Part shown: one piece after another, positions 1 through 12,172 of the stretch | Position numbering within the stretch: the stretch's first letter is position 1 | Layout of the letters: each line of letters starts with the position of its first letter | Source of the DNA: Opisthorchis felineus | Lineage: Eukaryota; Platyhelminthes; Trematoda; Opisthorchiida; Opisthorchiidae | Length of the DNA stretch: 64,000 nucleotides | Direction: 5' to 3' | NCBI GenBank assembly: GCA_004794785.1 | Contig: SJOL01001826.1 | Location: forward strand, 60,088-124,087 | Made by a program: the position numbers and the translations under genes | Notes under the pieces: generated by a model | Databases searched by the model: none | Told to the model about the DNA's origin: nothing | Seen by the model: only the letters and a program-made list of their open reading frames with translations

Positions 1-46
1 GTGTTATTCTGCGCTATAATGAACAAACACAAGCGATCTCATTTCC

Positions 47-1818
47 GTGTTTCAAAAGCTTCCTCAAGCGGAAGCTGAGAAGTTATGGGTACAGTTAATC
101 ACGGTCCTAAAATCCCAACAGCTGGGTGCTCCGAATATTTCATCATCAGAGCGGAGAGCGCTGAACCCACTGAGACAGGTAGATAGAATTGTCATTACCA
201 AGGCCGATAAAGGTAAAGCCACAGTAGTAATGAACAAGAACGACTATCTTCAAAAGGTCAGGCAACACCTCGCCGATGGACTCTATCGACCAATTACCAG
301 TAGCAGTATTACTTCAATAATGAATAAAACTATGGTTGAAGTTGGTAGATGTTTAAGATCAGTAATAAACCATTTGGGGCAAGGTAAGTGGTATCGGTTG
401 TACCCAAACAGTGTGATTCAACTACGACTCTATGGACTGCCAAGGCAGATGTCCCGATAAGGCCAATAGTGGATGGTATAGGCTCGCCACCACATGAGCT
501 AGCCAGATTCTTGGGTGGTGTACTAAAACCACTCACGGGAAAATCAAGCACCTTTATTAGGAATTCGTACGACTTTGCCAATAAGGTCGCAGGGCTTCCT
601 TTGGAGATGGATGAAGTCCCCGTGAGTTTTGACGTAATCTCATTGTACACAAACACCCCTGGGGCGGATGTGTTTGAGGTAACTAAGGGGTAACTGGCAG
701 ACACTACACTTGAGGAATGGACACAGCTCTCGGTGGATGAAATAGTTGAGCGCATAAGAGTTTGTTTTTGACACAACTGTTTACTCACAAGAACAAGGTC
801 TTGCAATGGGATCTCCAGTATCCCCAGTTTTAGCTAATATTTATATGGAGGACTTCGAAAAAATGGACTTGGCCGGATATCATTGTCCACCGAAAGTCTT
901 TTGGCGTTATGTTGACGATACCTTTGTTGTAATCAAACGAGATAACGTGAACAGCTTCCACGGCTATCTCAATAGTTCAAATCCATACATCAAGTTTAGC
1001 ATGGAGATGGAGTCCACCTCGGGCACATTACCCTTCCTGGACCGTATAACACATAAGAGTGGTGGGAAATTAAAGACTACGATCTACCAGAAACAAACAG
1101 GTACAGGAGCCGTCTTAAACTATTCATCAGCACACCCAAAGTCCGTGTACGCCAGTATTGTCTCATTGATGTTTCGTTGAGTCAGAGCGCTGTGCACAGA
1201 AGAGATCGAACGAACGGCAGCTCAAATCGAGATTGCCAACAGACTTCAAGAAATAGGATACCCAGTGAGTTTGATTAGGCGTCAACTAAGAAAGATATTG
1301 GCTCCGGTAGCTAGACCCAGTAAGGAATGGATTGGCACAGCAGTCATTCCATATAAAGCAGCAACATCGGAGGTTATTCGAAGAGTGCTAAACTTAGCCA
1401 ACATTCGAGTAGCTTTCCAGAAGGGAAAAACGCTACGCTCGGTTTTGTTGCAGTTGAAAGATTTCCTCCCGGTTGAAAGAACTAGGGACTATGTGTATAA
1501 AATTAAATGCAACGATTGCACTAAGGTTGACATAGGACAAACTGCCAGGGAATTGCACACCTGAATTGGTGGGCATAAAAGGAGGATAAACAAACCACCA
1601 AGGAATGCGGAAGAATACCATCAAAGACTCAGCGATGGCGGTACATGCGTTAAACACAAGACAGAATAGATCTGGAGAATGTGGAAGTCTTAAAACGGGG
1701 ACCGCGACTCAAATCACAGCGGCTGGTAGCCGAGGCGGTGGAAATTACCAAGCATCACAGCGTGAACAGAATCGAGGGTATGGAGGGCGAGCGTATGGTC
1801 TTAGATAAGCCGAGTTGA
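47..1818 (+). pseudogene. Penelope-like retroelement, RT plus GIY-YIG endonuclease, decayed
   Basis: A single-ORF Penelope-like element (PLE) whose product would copy RNA into DNA at nicked chromosomal ends. Pieces in order: an N-terminal part with VITKADKGKATVV (about 190-240); RT motif A as SFDVISLYTNTP (about 625-660); motif B as GLAMGSPVSPVLANIY (about 797-845); catalytic YVDD within FWRYVDDTFVV (about 900-930); LPFLD (about 1030); a GIY-YIG-type segment YVYKIKCNDCTKVDIGQT (1492-1545) followed by GHKRRINKPP; and a C-terminal tail ending VNRIEGMEGERMVLDKPS before a TGA at 1816-1818. Reading moves between frames near 400, 690-770 and 1600-1670. In-frame stops fall at 689-691, 1178-1180 and 1561-1563. 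The usual tyrosine of the YIG triad is replaced (VDIG). It is a dead copy. The 5' end may continue outside the window. Confidence 0.9.
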
Positions 1819-2189
1819 CACGTAACTGTGTGTGGTTGTCAATACACATAGAATCATTAGAAAAAACAGGGGGGTGAAAATCCCAACCCCTACCAAAGTT
1901 CACAGAATCCCTCTTTCTTACACAACTATCGTAGGACTAGCTCATCCACACAGATATACGGAAAGTCCAAACAACGTTCAGAGGGATCATCACATGAACC
2001 GAACCGGAAGATCTAGACCCTAAGCTGGACCCAAATCTATGTAGGTTTCCCCATCGGCTTAACACTTGGCGATCCACCCCAACACACAAAATCCTTTGTC
2101 CGACACCTAACACATATTCAGCTTGACTTAGCTGATTGGTTCTCCTTCCGGCTTAAATCTCGACCAACTTCGTAACCTAGTCACTTGGC
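1819..2189 (+). other. Probable 3' untranslated part of the Penelope-like element
   Basis: This stretch lies between the PLE stop and the hammerhead-like motif at 2190. Short open frames here (for example 1832-2023) have no recognisable similarity. I assign it to the element only because of its position between the ORF and the motif. Confidence 0.45.
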
Positions 2190-2219
2190 CTGACGAAGCT
2201 TTTGTGTCAAAAGCGAAAC
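2190..2219 (+). ncRNA. Hammerhead-ribozyme-like core downstream of the Penelope-like ORF
   Basis: CTGACGA (2190-2196) fits the hammerhead consensus CUGANGA. A 7-bp hairpin follows, GCTTTTG (2198-2204) with CAAAAGC (2208-2214) and loop TGT, then GAAAC (2215-2219). One extra A separates the core from the hairpin, and no clear U-H cleavage site with helix III follows. It is hammerhead-like rather than a complete ribozyme. PLEs are known to carry hammerhead motifs in their terminal (pLTR) sequences, so the position about 370 bp after the ORF fits. Confidence 0.5.
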
Positions 2220-2229
2220 GTTGCCCAAC

Positions 2230-5200
2230 AATAGATCTACCGATTGTTCCCAGACTTTTCCGAAAACTAATGCTTCAGTTCACTTCGAACAAAGTCGGGT
2301 GACTTAATCAGTATTCTTGATAACGGAAGAGGCAAACAAACTTTTAAATGTGGTCGGCTTTACTTCACAAGCAGGGAAGTTTAGTCGACCTGCCTGGCAT
2401 GAGTGAGCGTTTGCTGCTTTGAAATACACCGTGCGGTAAGAAATAGGACTACTTTTGTCCACCGTCTCAACTCTGCCTTTAAAAAAATTGAAGAGAACAA
2501 TATTGGCATGGAAGCAGAATCCACAGGAATCTTTGGTGGAGAAAATGATGCGAATTATTCAGGACGTCAGAATTGCGTGTTCACTGAGGAACACCGGTGG
2601 TTTCACCTCGAAAAATTCATAATGGGCTTCATAGTGATACTTGAGAATGCTTAGATGACAGTTTGATGGATGATGCTAGATTTCTGTTTTACAGCGTCAA
2701 GCGTTTGACCAATTTTTCAGCCGGCGTCTGTTCAGCAGTACTTAGGTGAGCCACGGACAGTTCAGTTTGTGAGTTGAGAGATTTTGACAGTTTGTAAGAC
2801 TACTTGAAAAGCGGATTTCGTTTCCACTTGCAGAAAAATGCAGAGGAAACTGATTTCAACCGCAACATTGCTACTAGTCTAATGGGATGACCAGAGGAAA
2901 TTCCTGCTGCTTTTGAAAATATGAGGTTTTTCCCAATCAGTTGAAAACATATTTGGGAATGCCAGGAATCCAGCATTTCAGAAGGGTTTGGTAAACACGA
3001 GGATCACTTAATAAACCTATATGAAACCTCGTAAATTTCGTTCCAGCACTCATTGTCACAATCGCATCATATAGCGAATCGTTTCTTGCCTGTTGGCTGA
3101 TTAAAACATAAATATTCCGGGTTAAATCAGTTGTAAGTCGCTGTTTTTGCCAGAACAGGAGACATCGGAATACAAATTTGTACTTTGCACCAGCTTGGCT
3201 CTTTCCGGTCGACAGCTGAGTAATCTAAAAATGGTCACATTTCAGGGCGGTCTAAGTTCAAATGAGACAGTTTTGGTATGCAAAGTCATATGGGATAAAT
3301 AAACAGAAACCTCGTTCGGCCATAGTGTCGGCATTTTCTCGATAAAAAGAAACACCCGGTTGATGAGCTATAATTCTTAGCAAAATGGGTGAATTTTAAC
3401 ACTGCTTTAAGCTTTGTCAGAATCGTTGGAAATAAATAGATAGGAAATTCGCGTCTGTAAAGTGTTATTCAGCTCAGTTTTCTTGTGTAAGTTATTAACG
3501 TAATCCGCATAGACGGCAGCAACATTGTTGGACGATGGATCATTTATGACTGAAATTGCCAACTCATACTCCAAAAGCTCGTAGGTACGATTTGACAGAC
3601 GTACATGTTTTGTGAATTGTGTTAAGCCTTGATTAGTCAAGATGCCGGGCATACATTTTCACTTCTTTAGAATTCGGTAGGTTCGAAACACATGTGTCAA
3701 TGGAAAATCCAACTACATTAGCAATGACTAGTATTCTATTGATGCTTACTCAAGCCAGGATTTAAAACTTGCACTGTATGGATTCTGACGTAATTGTCCA
3801 AAGAAAGACGATAGAAGCCAGCTAACAGGCCCTTTTGTAGACCAGCTCATTAGAATATCGGTGACTCAAATCAGAGTATGTTTGCAACCATATCGATTCA
3901 TCTTGATAGTAGCTGGAGGAACGTATCGTATCTCTGATGCATAGCTTGTTGTGGTTGGGTGTTGAGTGCGTTAAAAAAGACTAAAGCCTGAAGTGTACTC
4001 TCAGTCTGTCGTCACATGGCCTGTTACGCAAGAGTTTGCGAATTGAGAAGACGTGAAATGCACTTGGTCGCTCAGCGTGCACAACAAGTGTAGGTGAATC
4101 AAAATAAGGATAGAAGACAGTAACAAATTGGTAACAAATTCTGATATATGAGATAGTATTTTTAGATACTTTGGAAGTATCGTCGAACGAGTTTTCTGAA
4201 AGCCTGAAAAAATAGTTATTCAGGCATTATATTGAAGGGAGAACTTAGGAATTCGGGAACTCAGGTTTATTCAAACCGTCGTGATGTGCTTTTGCAGTAT
4301 GCATGGGCTGTTTCAGGAGACAAACGGTCGCATGTCTTGGGTATCTCAGGTCGAAGGTTTAAGACTGTTGCGAAGTCCTTTATGTCCTTTTCCCAGATTG
4401 TATACTCTATTCTATAATAACTCAGGGTGATAAAAGCTCATGAATTGTGGAATTACTGGGCTGAATTGCATCTACGGTCATCAAAATTTAAAACGAACCT
4501 TTCTCAGAAGTTCTTCGAAGCTGTATGTGTTGGGATTTGTTGTTAGACCTCTGTTGTTTTAGCGGTCACCTTGTTCAACAGAGGTTGTACCCCTCAATAA
4601 TTAAAACCGTCATACGTGTCAAGACGTTAACTGACACCGGTGCAAGTTGGAGAATTTACTAATGCACAAATTGCACAGGACAGGTTGCGAAGCAACTCGA
4701 AAAATACCTCAGTATCAGGATTTCATGTGTATTTAGGACCACTTTTCATTTCGGGTCCAAATTACTGCATAATCCAAGCAATTAAGTGCAACCGAGTGTT
4801 CAGGAAATGACCTCATATTTCTTCACCATAAAATGAGGAGCAAATGAGACCTTGTTACGAGGACTCCTTCTAGTGAAAATCAAACTGTCTACAACGTGAG
4901 ATTTGTGGGCCGAAAATTTTAGAATATCTTTCTATTCGAAGCCTGATGACAATAACTCTCAGGATGACAGAAATCAACTAGAAAAGGCTCTCCTGCCATT
5001 GATGGGGGTAGCATATTTAGATGTATGATGCTTAGTGGTGCAATGTGTCTATTCGTATCAATGAAACTAACCCGTACACTATGGGCGTTTGTTGCCTTAT
5101 TCCATTTTAGAGTCCAAAAAAATGAAGCCCCATGTTTCGATGATACATGCTTTTGAAATACTGCTTATTGGCCAGATACATCTTAAGTGATGACTGATGG

Positions 5201-5795
5201 GCAAACACCGTGTGTGTCAGTACCTATGTTTTCCGCGAAGCGCGGAATTTCGTGAAAATGGAATTTGGGTGGCGAAACTCACGAGAAGTGAGATAAAGCA
5301 GACAAAAACGCTGAGTTCTTTTTTCAGGGAAAATAATGGGAGTGACACTATGTTCATGCTAATCTTTATGGGTTCGGCAGCCTTACATGCCGTCAGTCAT
5401 GTAAGGCGATCCGCTCCAATGTACCGTTTTCTTAATCATGCAAATCTAGCCACATCGAATGACAATTGCAGTTAGCTAGCCCGGAAAACAACAACAAAAC
5501 ATTTTGGTGTTGCCTAAAAAGCGATCCGTCTTCTTCCGGTGCCACAATTTCTTTTTTTGGGTCCCTTTTAACTTCCTACCATGAAAAATGTTTTGAAGGA
5601 GTAAATGTTAGTGAACAGTGATCAACTGCTCAGCTGTTAGCGTCTGCCGATATATCTGGTGGGCTCGACTACCCTATTTATCGAGGCCATCTTAGCACAC
5701 TTCAAATTCCAAACCGAAATCAGGCATTTTTCCTTCTTATGTGAAAAAGCTGCCAGATGCTTGATGAAGAACATCGAGGGGTGATTTTTTGCTGA
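2230..5795. other. Non-coding stretch, nothing recognised
   Basis: Only short isolated open frames are present. None shows a domain, a hydrophobic pattern or splice-site context that I can support. Confidence 0.5.
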
Positions 5796-5799
5796 GCAA

Positions 5800-6258
5800 C
5801 ACTAAGAGCTGACCATTTGCAAATTAATTTGGTTTCCATGGACGACTCAGCTGGATTCCAGCTGGATCTGTCGTTTGTGATGTTCTTCAATTGGATGTAC
5901 TGGACAAAAGCCGCTTCATTTTTATTTGAGGCAATATTAGAGCCATTGCAGTACACTTCGTCGATGGTGTACACTCATAAGGTTGCTGAAAGCGCTTTGA
6001 CATACCATGACCGGTTTCGCCCTTCTTGAAGCATATTAGGCGCAGCCTCTGAGTTTCTGCCAAACTTACGTTGACCCTTCAACCCAGTTGGAAGCAGTGT
6101 ACAAAAACACTGCTGCAACTAGTCTGGTTTTAACAGAAGGCCAGATGGAACCCCGGCTAAATCTCTCGTTTGTCATATTCATTAAATGAACATGTCCTAT
6201 GACGGGTGAAACAGGCCGTGGGCTGTCGAAGAATTTTCAGCCACCTTACGAGTAGTGT
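5800..6258. repeat. Hammerhead-bearing repeat, locus 1, two opposed arms
   Basis: Composite of family pieces. A body segment (about 5806-5905) has CAGCTGGATCTGTCGTTTGTGA-like sequence. It is followed by an arm on the minus strand (about 5972-6110) with CTCATAAGGTTGCTGAAA at 5974-5991 and, read on the minus strand, GGGCGAAACCGGTC with GAAAC at 6014-6018. A second body copy (about 6125-6180) and a plus-strand arm (6196-6256) with GTGGGCTGTCGAAGAATTTT follow. The two hammerhead-like ends point in opposite directions about 200 bp apart. Both cores are damaged: the minus arm has CTAATAT in place of CTGATGA, and in the plus arm this segment is lost. Confidence 0.75.
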
Positions 6259-6261
6259 TTT

Positions 6262-9200
6262 CCGTCCAACCACTAACAGGCGTTGCGGGGACAGTAGATG
6301 CTATCCATCAGTTGCCAGTCTTCTCAAACACCAACTTTTCTAAACCAAGATGGAAGTTTCAGGAATCCAAAATGTCGTAACTATGTAGACCGTTGATCAA
6401 GGAATTAGCCATTGACGGGGAACACACTAATGATTCGACCAAATGAAAAGGGCCTGAATGAGTTTTCGGAGGGTTGTCGCACTAGAGAACTCCTATGGAC
6501 TCACCCTTTAGTTGGAATTCAGTGTATTTCATAATTTGTTACATTATTTACTTGGCCAAATGACATTTTTGGGAATTGGTGCACGTTTTATCTACCGACA
6601 ATCTAATCAGCGATAAGTCTTTTAGTGACCGAATGACGCAAAATGACGGCTGCTGTTCTATAAGTAATACGCCTATATACCTGAACAGTAAAACGTTAGA
6701 AAAAGCATTCCATACGCAAACTGTTTTTCAATGATACGAAGGGGTGTTCTGTATTATCGTGCAAGGTGGTTCTACTATCCGTCCAATAATGAGGGAAAAT
6801 ATTTGATGGAACTATTGGTCGCTGGAACGTCATTTAGTAAAAGCTGAGCGGAAGTGATATTCGATCCGATTGGGAAAAAAACATTTTAGACCCGAAAATT
6901 CTATGGTTTAAGCGAAGTAGTGTTTGTCACATTATGCTGTTTGGGAGGGTGACGCAGTAGTTTTACGCTTGTTTTTTCAGTATGTGGACTTCCAAAGTTA
7001 AGCTCAGGCTGGAACATTTTCTGAGTAAGATTTGCTCCTACTGACAAACCTACTTACATTAAATCAATCATCGTTTGAGATAGATTTTGTCTGCATGATA
7101 CGTTTTACTCCGCACGATGCGTGAGATACTTCACAGTTGGCTCACTTTTCGTACTACGCATTAATTTTCCTAGTGCTCTTATGTTCTATGATGTATGGCT
7201 TAGGTAATCACAATAGGTCATTAGGGACTTTCAAGGATGACAAGTAATATGTCTGTCAAGAATCATTAGAGGCTCACGACGAAAACCTTTCTGAGTGGAG
7301 ATGGAAACTGTGAAGAACTGCTTACCAGTGTAGCTCACTTACACTTATGAGGCACTGAGCGCCATCCCTTAGCAAATCAGGCTCGAATCATTCAACCTGG
7401 TATTTTGTCTTCTTGGTTGCTAACTTCTGAAACCTTTTGTTTAGTTAAAAGACCATATTCATCTTGGTTTATTCCATTCCTGTAGGTATAAGTGGCTGTC
7501 ACTGTTGCGTTTAGCATTTTCTGTCTGTTGCAGTAGCCGCTTATCTTACCTTCCTATCCTTCAGCTATTTTTTATAGATGACGTAAAAAACAGTCTTTTC
7601 AAGTGTCGTGCCACATTTGCAAGCAAATTCTCAGTTTTTTCTGTAATGTCTTCTCTGTGGGAAGAATAATTGGCGCATCAATTGCTAAAACCATGACTTA
7701 TTTGTGAAATGGTCATACTTTGGCTGAGATCGGTTGCAGTGGCACTTAAGGTGGTACGGTTACGTCCAAGTTTTTTTTAACTAAACATATATTCCTCAGC
7801 AGCACTTTGCCCAGCAGTACCGCGGATTCTCCAGTCATTGCCATTATCCAGTCTCGACTCGAAGGTGAAAGTATCTCCTAATTTGCCACTGTTTACTGAG
7901 TTTTCATAGCTATTTGAGCGAAGCTATACCCTGAAACAAAAGTGACATAAAAGTCCAGATGCATCTTGTGCTTTCACACGTTTACGGAAAGGCCGAACTG
8001 GCCATGTTCAATGAGGGCGGTTGTCAGTCTTTCGGAAGGGAATATCCTTTGTTGACTGTACGAGTGGACAATAATGTAAGTATCTGAAGTTCTTGATAAT
8101 AATACGTTGAAACACTGCAGCTATTGCAGTAGCATTGAATTCCTCCTTTGTAAAGCCTGCAGCATACAAACAGCCTTTATTTACCACCTTTATCAGTTAC
8201 GAACATCACAATTGTGATAAAAGTTAGAACAATTCCGGTAGAAAGCCACTAAGTTGCAAACGACAACTCACAACAGTAAAGTTTCTTTGGACCAAAGAAT
8301 GTGCCTAACTCCATTGTAAATAATCTTATTTTCACAAACGTCAGGCAGCAGTAAATCTTTTCTTATGTATTTTCCCTAAAACGATGAGTTTGTGGTTTCG
8401 ACACGGCATTGCTACAATGTCTTTTTGCTGCGTTGTGTTTTGACAGACTTCAACGTTGACGTAAATTCTGCCGACATTTTTCTTCATTAAGGATTCAGTA
8501 TCTTTCTTGTTGGAAGGGCACCATCGGAAAAGAAAGCCTGTGAACGGCAACCTTGTATTGATACCCCGGAGAGTATTTCAGTTCTACTTTCTCTTTCCGA
8601 AGAGACCAAGTCGCAAAAATGACCGATTTTGCTTGGTCTCTCAAAGTGGTTCCTCGGAAGATGAAGTTTTTTAAAACTGTTTTTTAAGGAAACCAGCCAC
8701 ATAAAACCACTGGTCCAAATTAATTATTTAGAGAAAGCGAACTAAGATAGTTCATCGTTGCATGACCACCTCTAGGATCCCCTCCGATGTGCTTACTTTC
8801 GATTCGCAATCTCTTCGTGGTGGGATTTATTTATTGATAGAACATAGGTGGGATGAACCTCAAGTAATCTTATATAATGAGGAAGGTTGTAGTGATTGGA
8901 TTCTACACAGATGAAGACCATTCTATAGATCCCCTAATTACTTTGGGTAACAATTTCGTCTTGTGGCTGAAATACAAAGTTAGTCATAACACACGAAAAT
9001 CCGTGTACAGACTTCGAACCCAGTCTTTGTTGATAGGGATTTCGCGCCACATTTTGAAGCCAAATCTCTCGGACCCGGATTAGAGCGGTCACAATTGAAG
9101 AGCGTAACCTATCCCGGGGAATGGGCTTACCGGTGGGACAAGTTTATTTCCATTTCCCTGTTTTTAATGATTCCTTGCATCTGATATAAAGGTATTTTTA

Positions 9201-9900
9201 GACAGTCACCCTCTTATGTGGCAACCTGGAGTTGCTACAGGGGGAAAGGTATTGAAATATGGCTAAAATTTGCTGTGCCTAAAGGATGCCCTCGTCACTG
9301 TTAATGTGAAATTCTCCGTCCTGTTACAGTGACTGACTAAGCCATTTCATGCTTTTTCTGTATAATATCTTCTGATTCATCTGTATACCAACCTGAACTC
9401 GTTTAGGCATTTTGAAGGTATTCTCTGGATCAGGCCATTTTTCAATCTTTTGGGACAGATGACAGTTTGTTTCATGCAAACGGTGGAATTTTCCCGCTTA
9501 AGCCTTGCAACTCATAAGTTCCATTCTCCGGACGTGAAGCAAGAATGTAAGCTTTACTTGTCTGTTCCCTTAAATTGCTATGAATTTGGTAGATTAATGA
9601 AGAGACCATCTTTGTAATAGGGTTTGTTAGCAACTATGATTCAGCTTATTGTTCCCCAACTCGCAGTTCTACCAGATATCATCCACAGCTTGCAGTCCGC
9701 AGTGTCATCATGGATTCCCTTATGTTCGTTCTGCTGCTTTCAACCGGCGTAGAAGTGTTCAGACCATTTATGCGCGGCTTCTCGTCGACCGACGCTTTGG
9801 GAGTAACGACGATGTTTGCGGATGTTTTTGTTACAATATTCTTATTATTTCCACAAATGTACCAAATGCCGAAAATTCCTCTGCTGATGCTGAACACCTC
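6262..9900. other. Non-coding stretch, nothing recognised
   Basis: AT-rich sequence with short chance frames, such as 8341-8702 on the minus strand and 8877-9083 on the plus strand. None shows a recognisable domain. Confidence 0.5.
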
Positions 9901-9904
9901 ATTT

Positions 9905-10760
9905 TCCGTGTTTGTATCTCACCTTAAGTGTTATGAGAATAAACGCAAGTCTAGTGGGACAACGGATTTGTGGCTCAACGAGGGTAGGTTTAGTAACGTC
10001 TATCAGCCATATAGAACTTCAATTCTTTTTAAGCGACGACAAACTGCCGCTATTTATTGACTTCAAGGGGTCCTGCAATTCTTCAGGTGGACTAATATTT
10101 CCTGTTTTATTTTCTCAGAAAGGAGTACCGTCGAAATTTGTAAATCAGCTTCGTGCCATTTAATGTAACGTCTCTAACCCTGCTGCAGTGTACAATTAAC
10201 TGGTAACAAGTTCCCCCACAATCAGCCCTCCATCACCACTTTCGTTCAGTTTGTTCACCTCTACGATCATGGAATGTACCACTCAGCAATATCCAAGGGG
10301 ACTGAAGCAGCGTTTGGCAAAGCACGAAGTGGCTGCGTTATACAGAGACCAGCGTTTTTTATTCGGCAACCACCAGTCCTCACAGTTTACTGTATGGGCA
10401 ATATTGAAATTGGTCTGTTGTCTCGACATGTATTTTAAGCTTTCATAGTTCGAAGCACAGCTTTACCACTTTCAGTTCCAGTGACTTCCTCTGAAGCTCT
10501 TTGTTAAAGAGCTTGAGATTGTTGATAGGTTTAGGCATCTTTGCCACGGTGCGTGTCAGTGTGCATCGCTTGTAGTGAATCTCAATGAAACGGAATGAAC
10601 CTATGTATGAAGTTACCGCAAGGGCAGTTTTACTTTATGGTTGAGAAACTTAACTCTGACTTCTGACCACTCCAAATGCCTTCAAACAATTGCTCACCGG
10701 CGTGCTTGTGACATACCGGGTTGCTACGTGCACGTGTGGAACTAGTACTTAGGGACGAAG
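9905..10760 (+). mobile_element. Degenerate LINE reverse-transcriptase remnant
   Basis: An old non-LTR retrotransposon copy, readable only by moving between frames. LFIDFKGSCNS followed by QKGVPSKFVNQLRA (about 10040-10160) matches the RT motif A region (a hydrophobic-DFK-A-FDS pattern followed by GVP.K.V...RA). KELEIVDRF (10507-10533) matches the conserved 'LEVVD.F.YLGS' stretch. TARAVLLYG-stop-ET (10614-10650) matches 'VRAVLLYGCETW' with the Cys and Trp codons turned into stops. KCLQTIAHR (10674-10700) matches 'CLR.IAR'. The order and spacing are those of the C-terminal half of a LINE ORF2. No intact catalytic YADD box was found. Assignment rests on remembered family motifs; RTE- and CR1-type elements both remain possible. 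Confidence 0.7.
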
Positions 10761-10770
10761 AAGCAAAAAA

Positions 10771-12010
10771 GCAGGAACGGTAGAACAGGAATTAACATTA
10801 TTAGGCTTATTTGGACATGGCAGGTTGACCAAATCATCCGTTGTTTTCATTTCGGACTCATACTGGTGAAGTATTCGATTAGCATGGGTTATGAAAGGTC
10901 TGCACAGAATAAAGCCTCTACAGTCAGATGGAGTGTTTTGGCATCTTCGTGTTGTCTTCGTCGAGATCCATGTGATATTGTATCCAAATTGTCAGAAACC
11001 TCACTGGATATGGCATATGATCAACCGGACCAGTGGCGGTCACGCTGGTCTGTCTAGTAGAAGATTCTTTGTCACTGTATGCTAGGTTTCTATCGGGTAT
11101 GACTTGCAAAGGACGTCGTCATAATCCAACTGAAGAATCTCAACCATGGTACGATGCCCAGATGCTGTCAGCTCGTTGTTGTTCCAAGATGCCGTGACCT
11201 TGTTCTCAATCGATTGTTCTGTAAAAATAGTTTTTTTTGATTAAGTCCACACATTTCCTTCTCTTTTGCCCTTTTAATGGCACAATCATTCCTTATGTGC
11301 CTATTATGTTATATGGCTTTCAATGATAATGTTGATGCAAATGTGGGACAGTCTGCTGAATACGTTTATAAGAAGTCCTATTAAATGCAGGTTTTCGCAG
11401 ATAGGAACAGTTGGCTAGGTTCCGAGAAATGTTTCTAAATTTTGGGATATAAATGCCAGCCGAGAACATTGATAGATCTTAGTGACACAACGGTGAAATG
11501 CAACCTAACGTACTCAGTCATATTACAAGTGAGAGCGTACCACTGATAACTAGCTCATATGTAAACATACCAGCGATATAGTCGTGAAAAATGGCATGAG
11601 AGGCATCCCACCGAACTAACTCCGATTTTATACCACTCGATTTTGTACCGGTCAAACCCCACACTGATGGAACGACCTTAGTCAAGCTTCCAAACTGTGA
11701 CGAGGATTGAAAAACCACTTAAATTTTTACCGTTGCGATGGACCTTTTGGATAAATTCACCGTCGCTCAACCTTGTTTGACTAGCGTGAAATTAGGTTTG
11801 CTTGTTGTGAAAAGCCTACTCAAGGAACTATTAGAGGTCTTCCTTGCGGTAATCCTTCATTTATATCTACAAGCTCTCGAAGGGAAAATCACCCCTAAGT
11901 TTTATCCTCTTATGATTTGGACACCAAACAGGACTTCCTATATCAATGGCACCATTTAACAGTCTGAGTTTCCTCATTTTGCCGGAAATTAGCCATTAGC
12001 TCTAGAATTT
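10771..12010. other. Non-coding stretch, nothing recognised
   Basis: Contains short open frames at 10866-11109, 11518-11718 and 11738-11959 without recognisable features. Confidence 0.45.
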
Positions 12011-12014
12011 ACGC

Positions 12015-12172
12015 ACTACTCATAAGGTTACTGAGAACTCTTCGATAGCCCATGACCGGTTTCGCCCTTCCTAGGGCAAACCAGGTAGCGGACCATCATA
12101 AACAAGATATTAGGCTGGATTCATTTGAGTCTCCTTGTAAAACCAAATTCGTTTGCAAATGAGAGTATTTTT
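12015..12172 (-). repeat. Hammerhead-bearing repeat, locus 2
   Basis: Read on the minus strand, a body (AAACGAATTTGGTTTTACAA, then GGAGACTCAAATGAATCCAG) is followed by a hammerhead-like segment. CTGGTTT replaces CTGATGA, a strong hairpin GCCCTAGGAAGGGC follows, then GAAACCGGTCATGGGCTATC and the terminal CCTTATGAGTAGTG (plus-strand CACTACTCATAAGG at 12014-12027). Helix II, GAAAC and the GGTC cleavage triplet are kept, but the CUGANGA box is destroyed, so this copy should be inactive. The linker between body and core is largely deleted compared with the 26.1-kb copy. Confidence 0.75.

Noticed and set aside
330..806. 158-codon minus-strand open frame
   Set aside because: It is the antisense shadow of the Penelope-like reverse transcriptase, whose motifs are clear on the plus strand.
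9649..9927. Three overlapping open frames, one with hydrophobic stretches, upstream of the LINE remnant
   Set aside because: Could be membrane-like by chance. No LINE endonuclease motif or gene structure could be matched.
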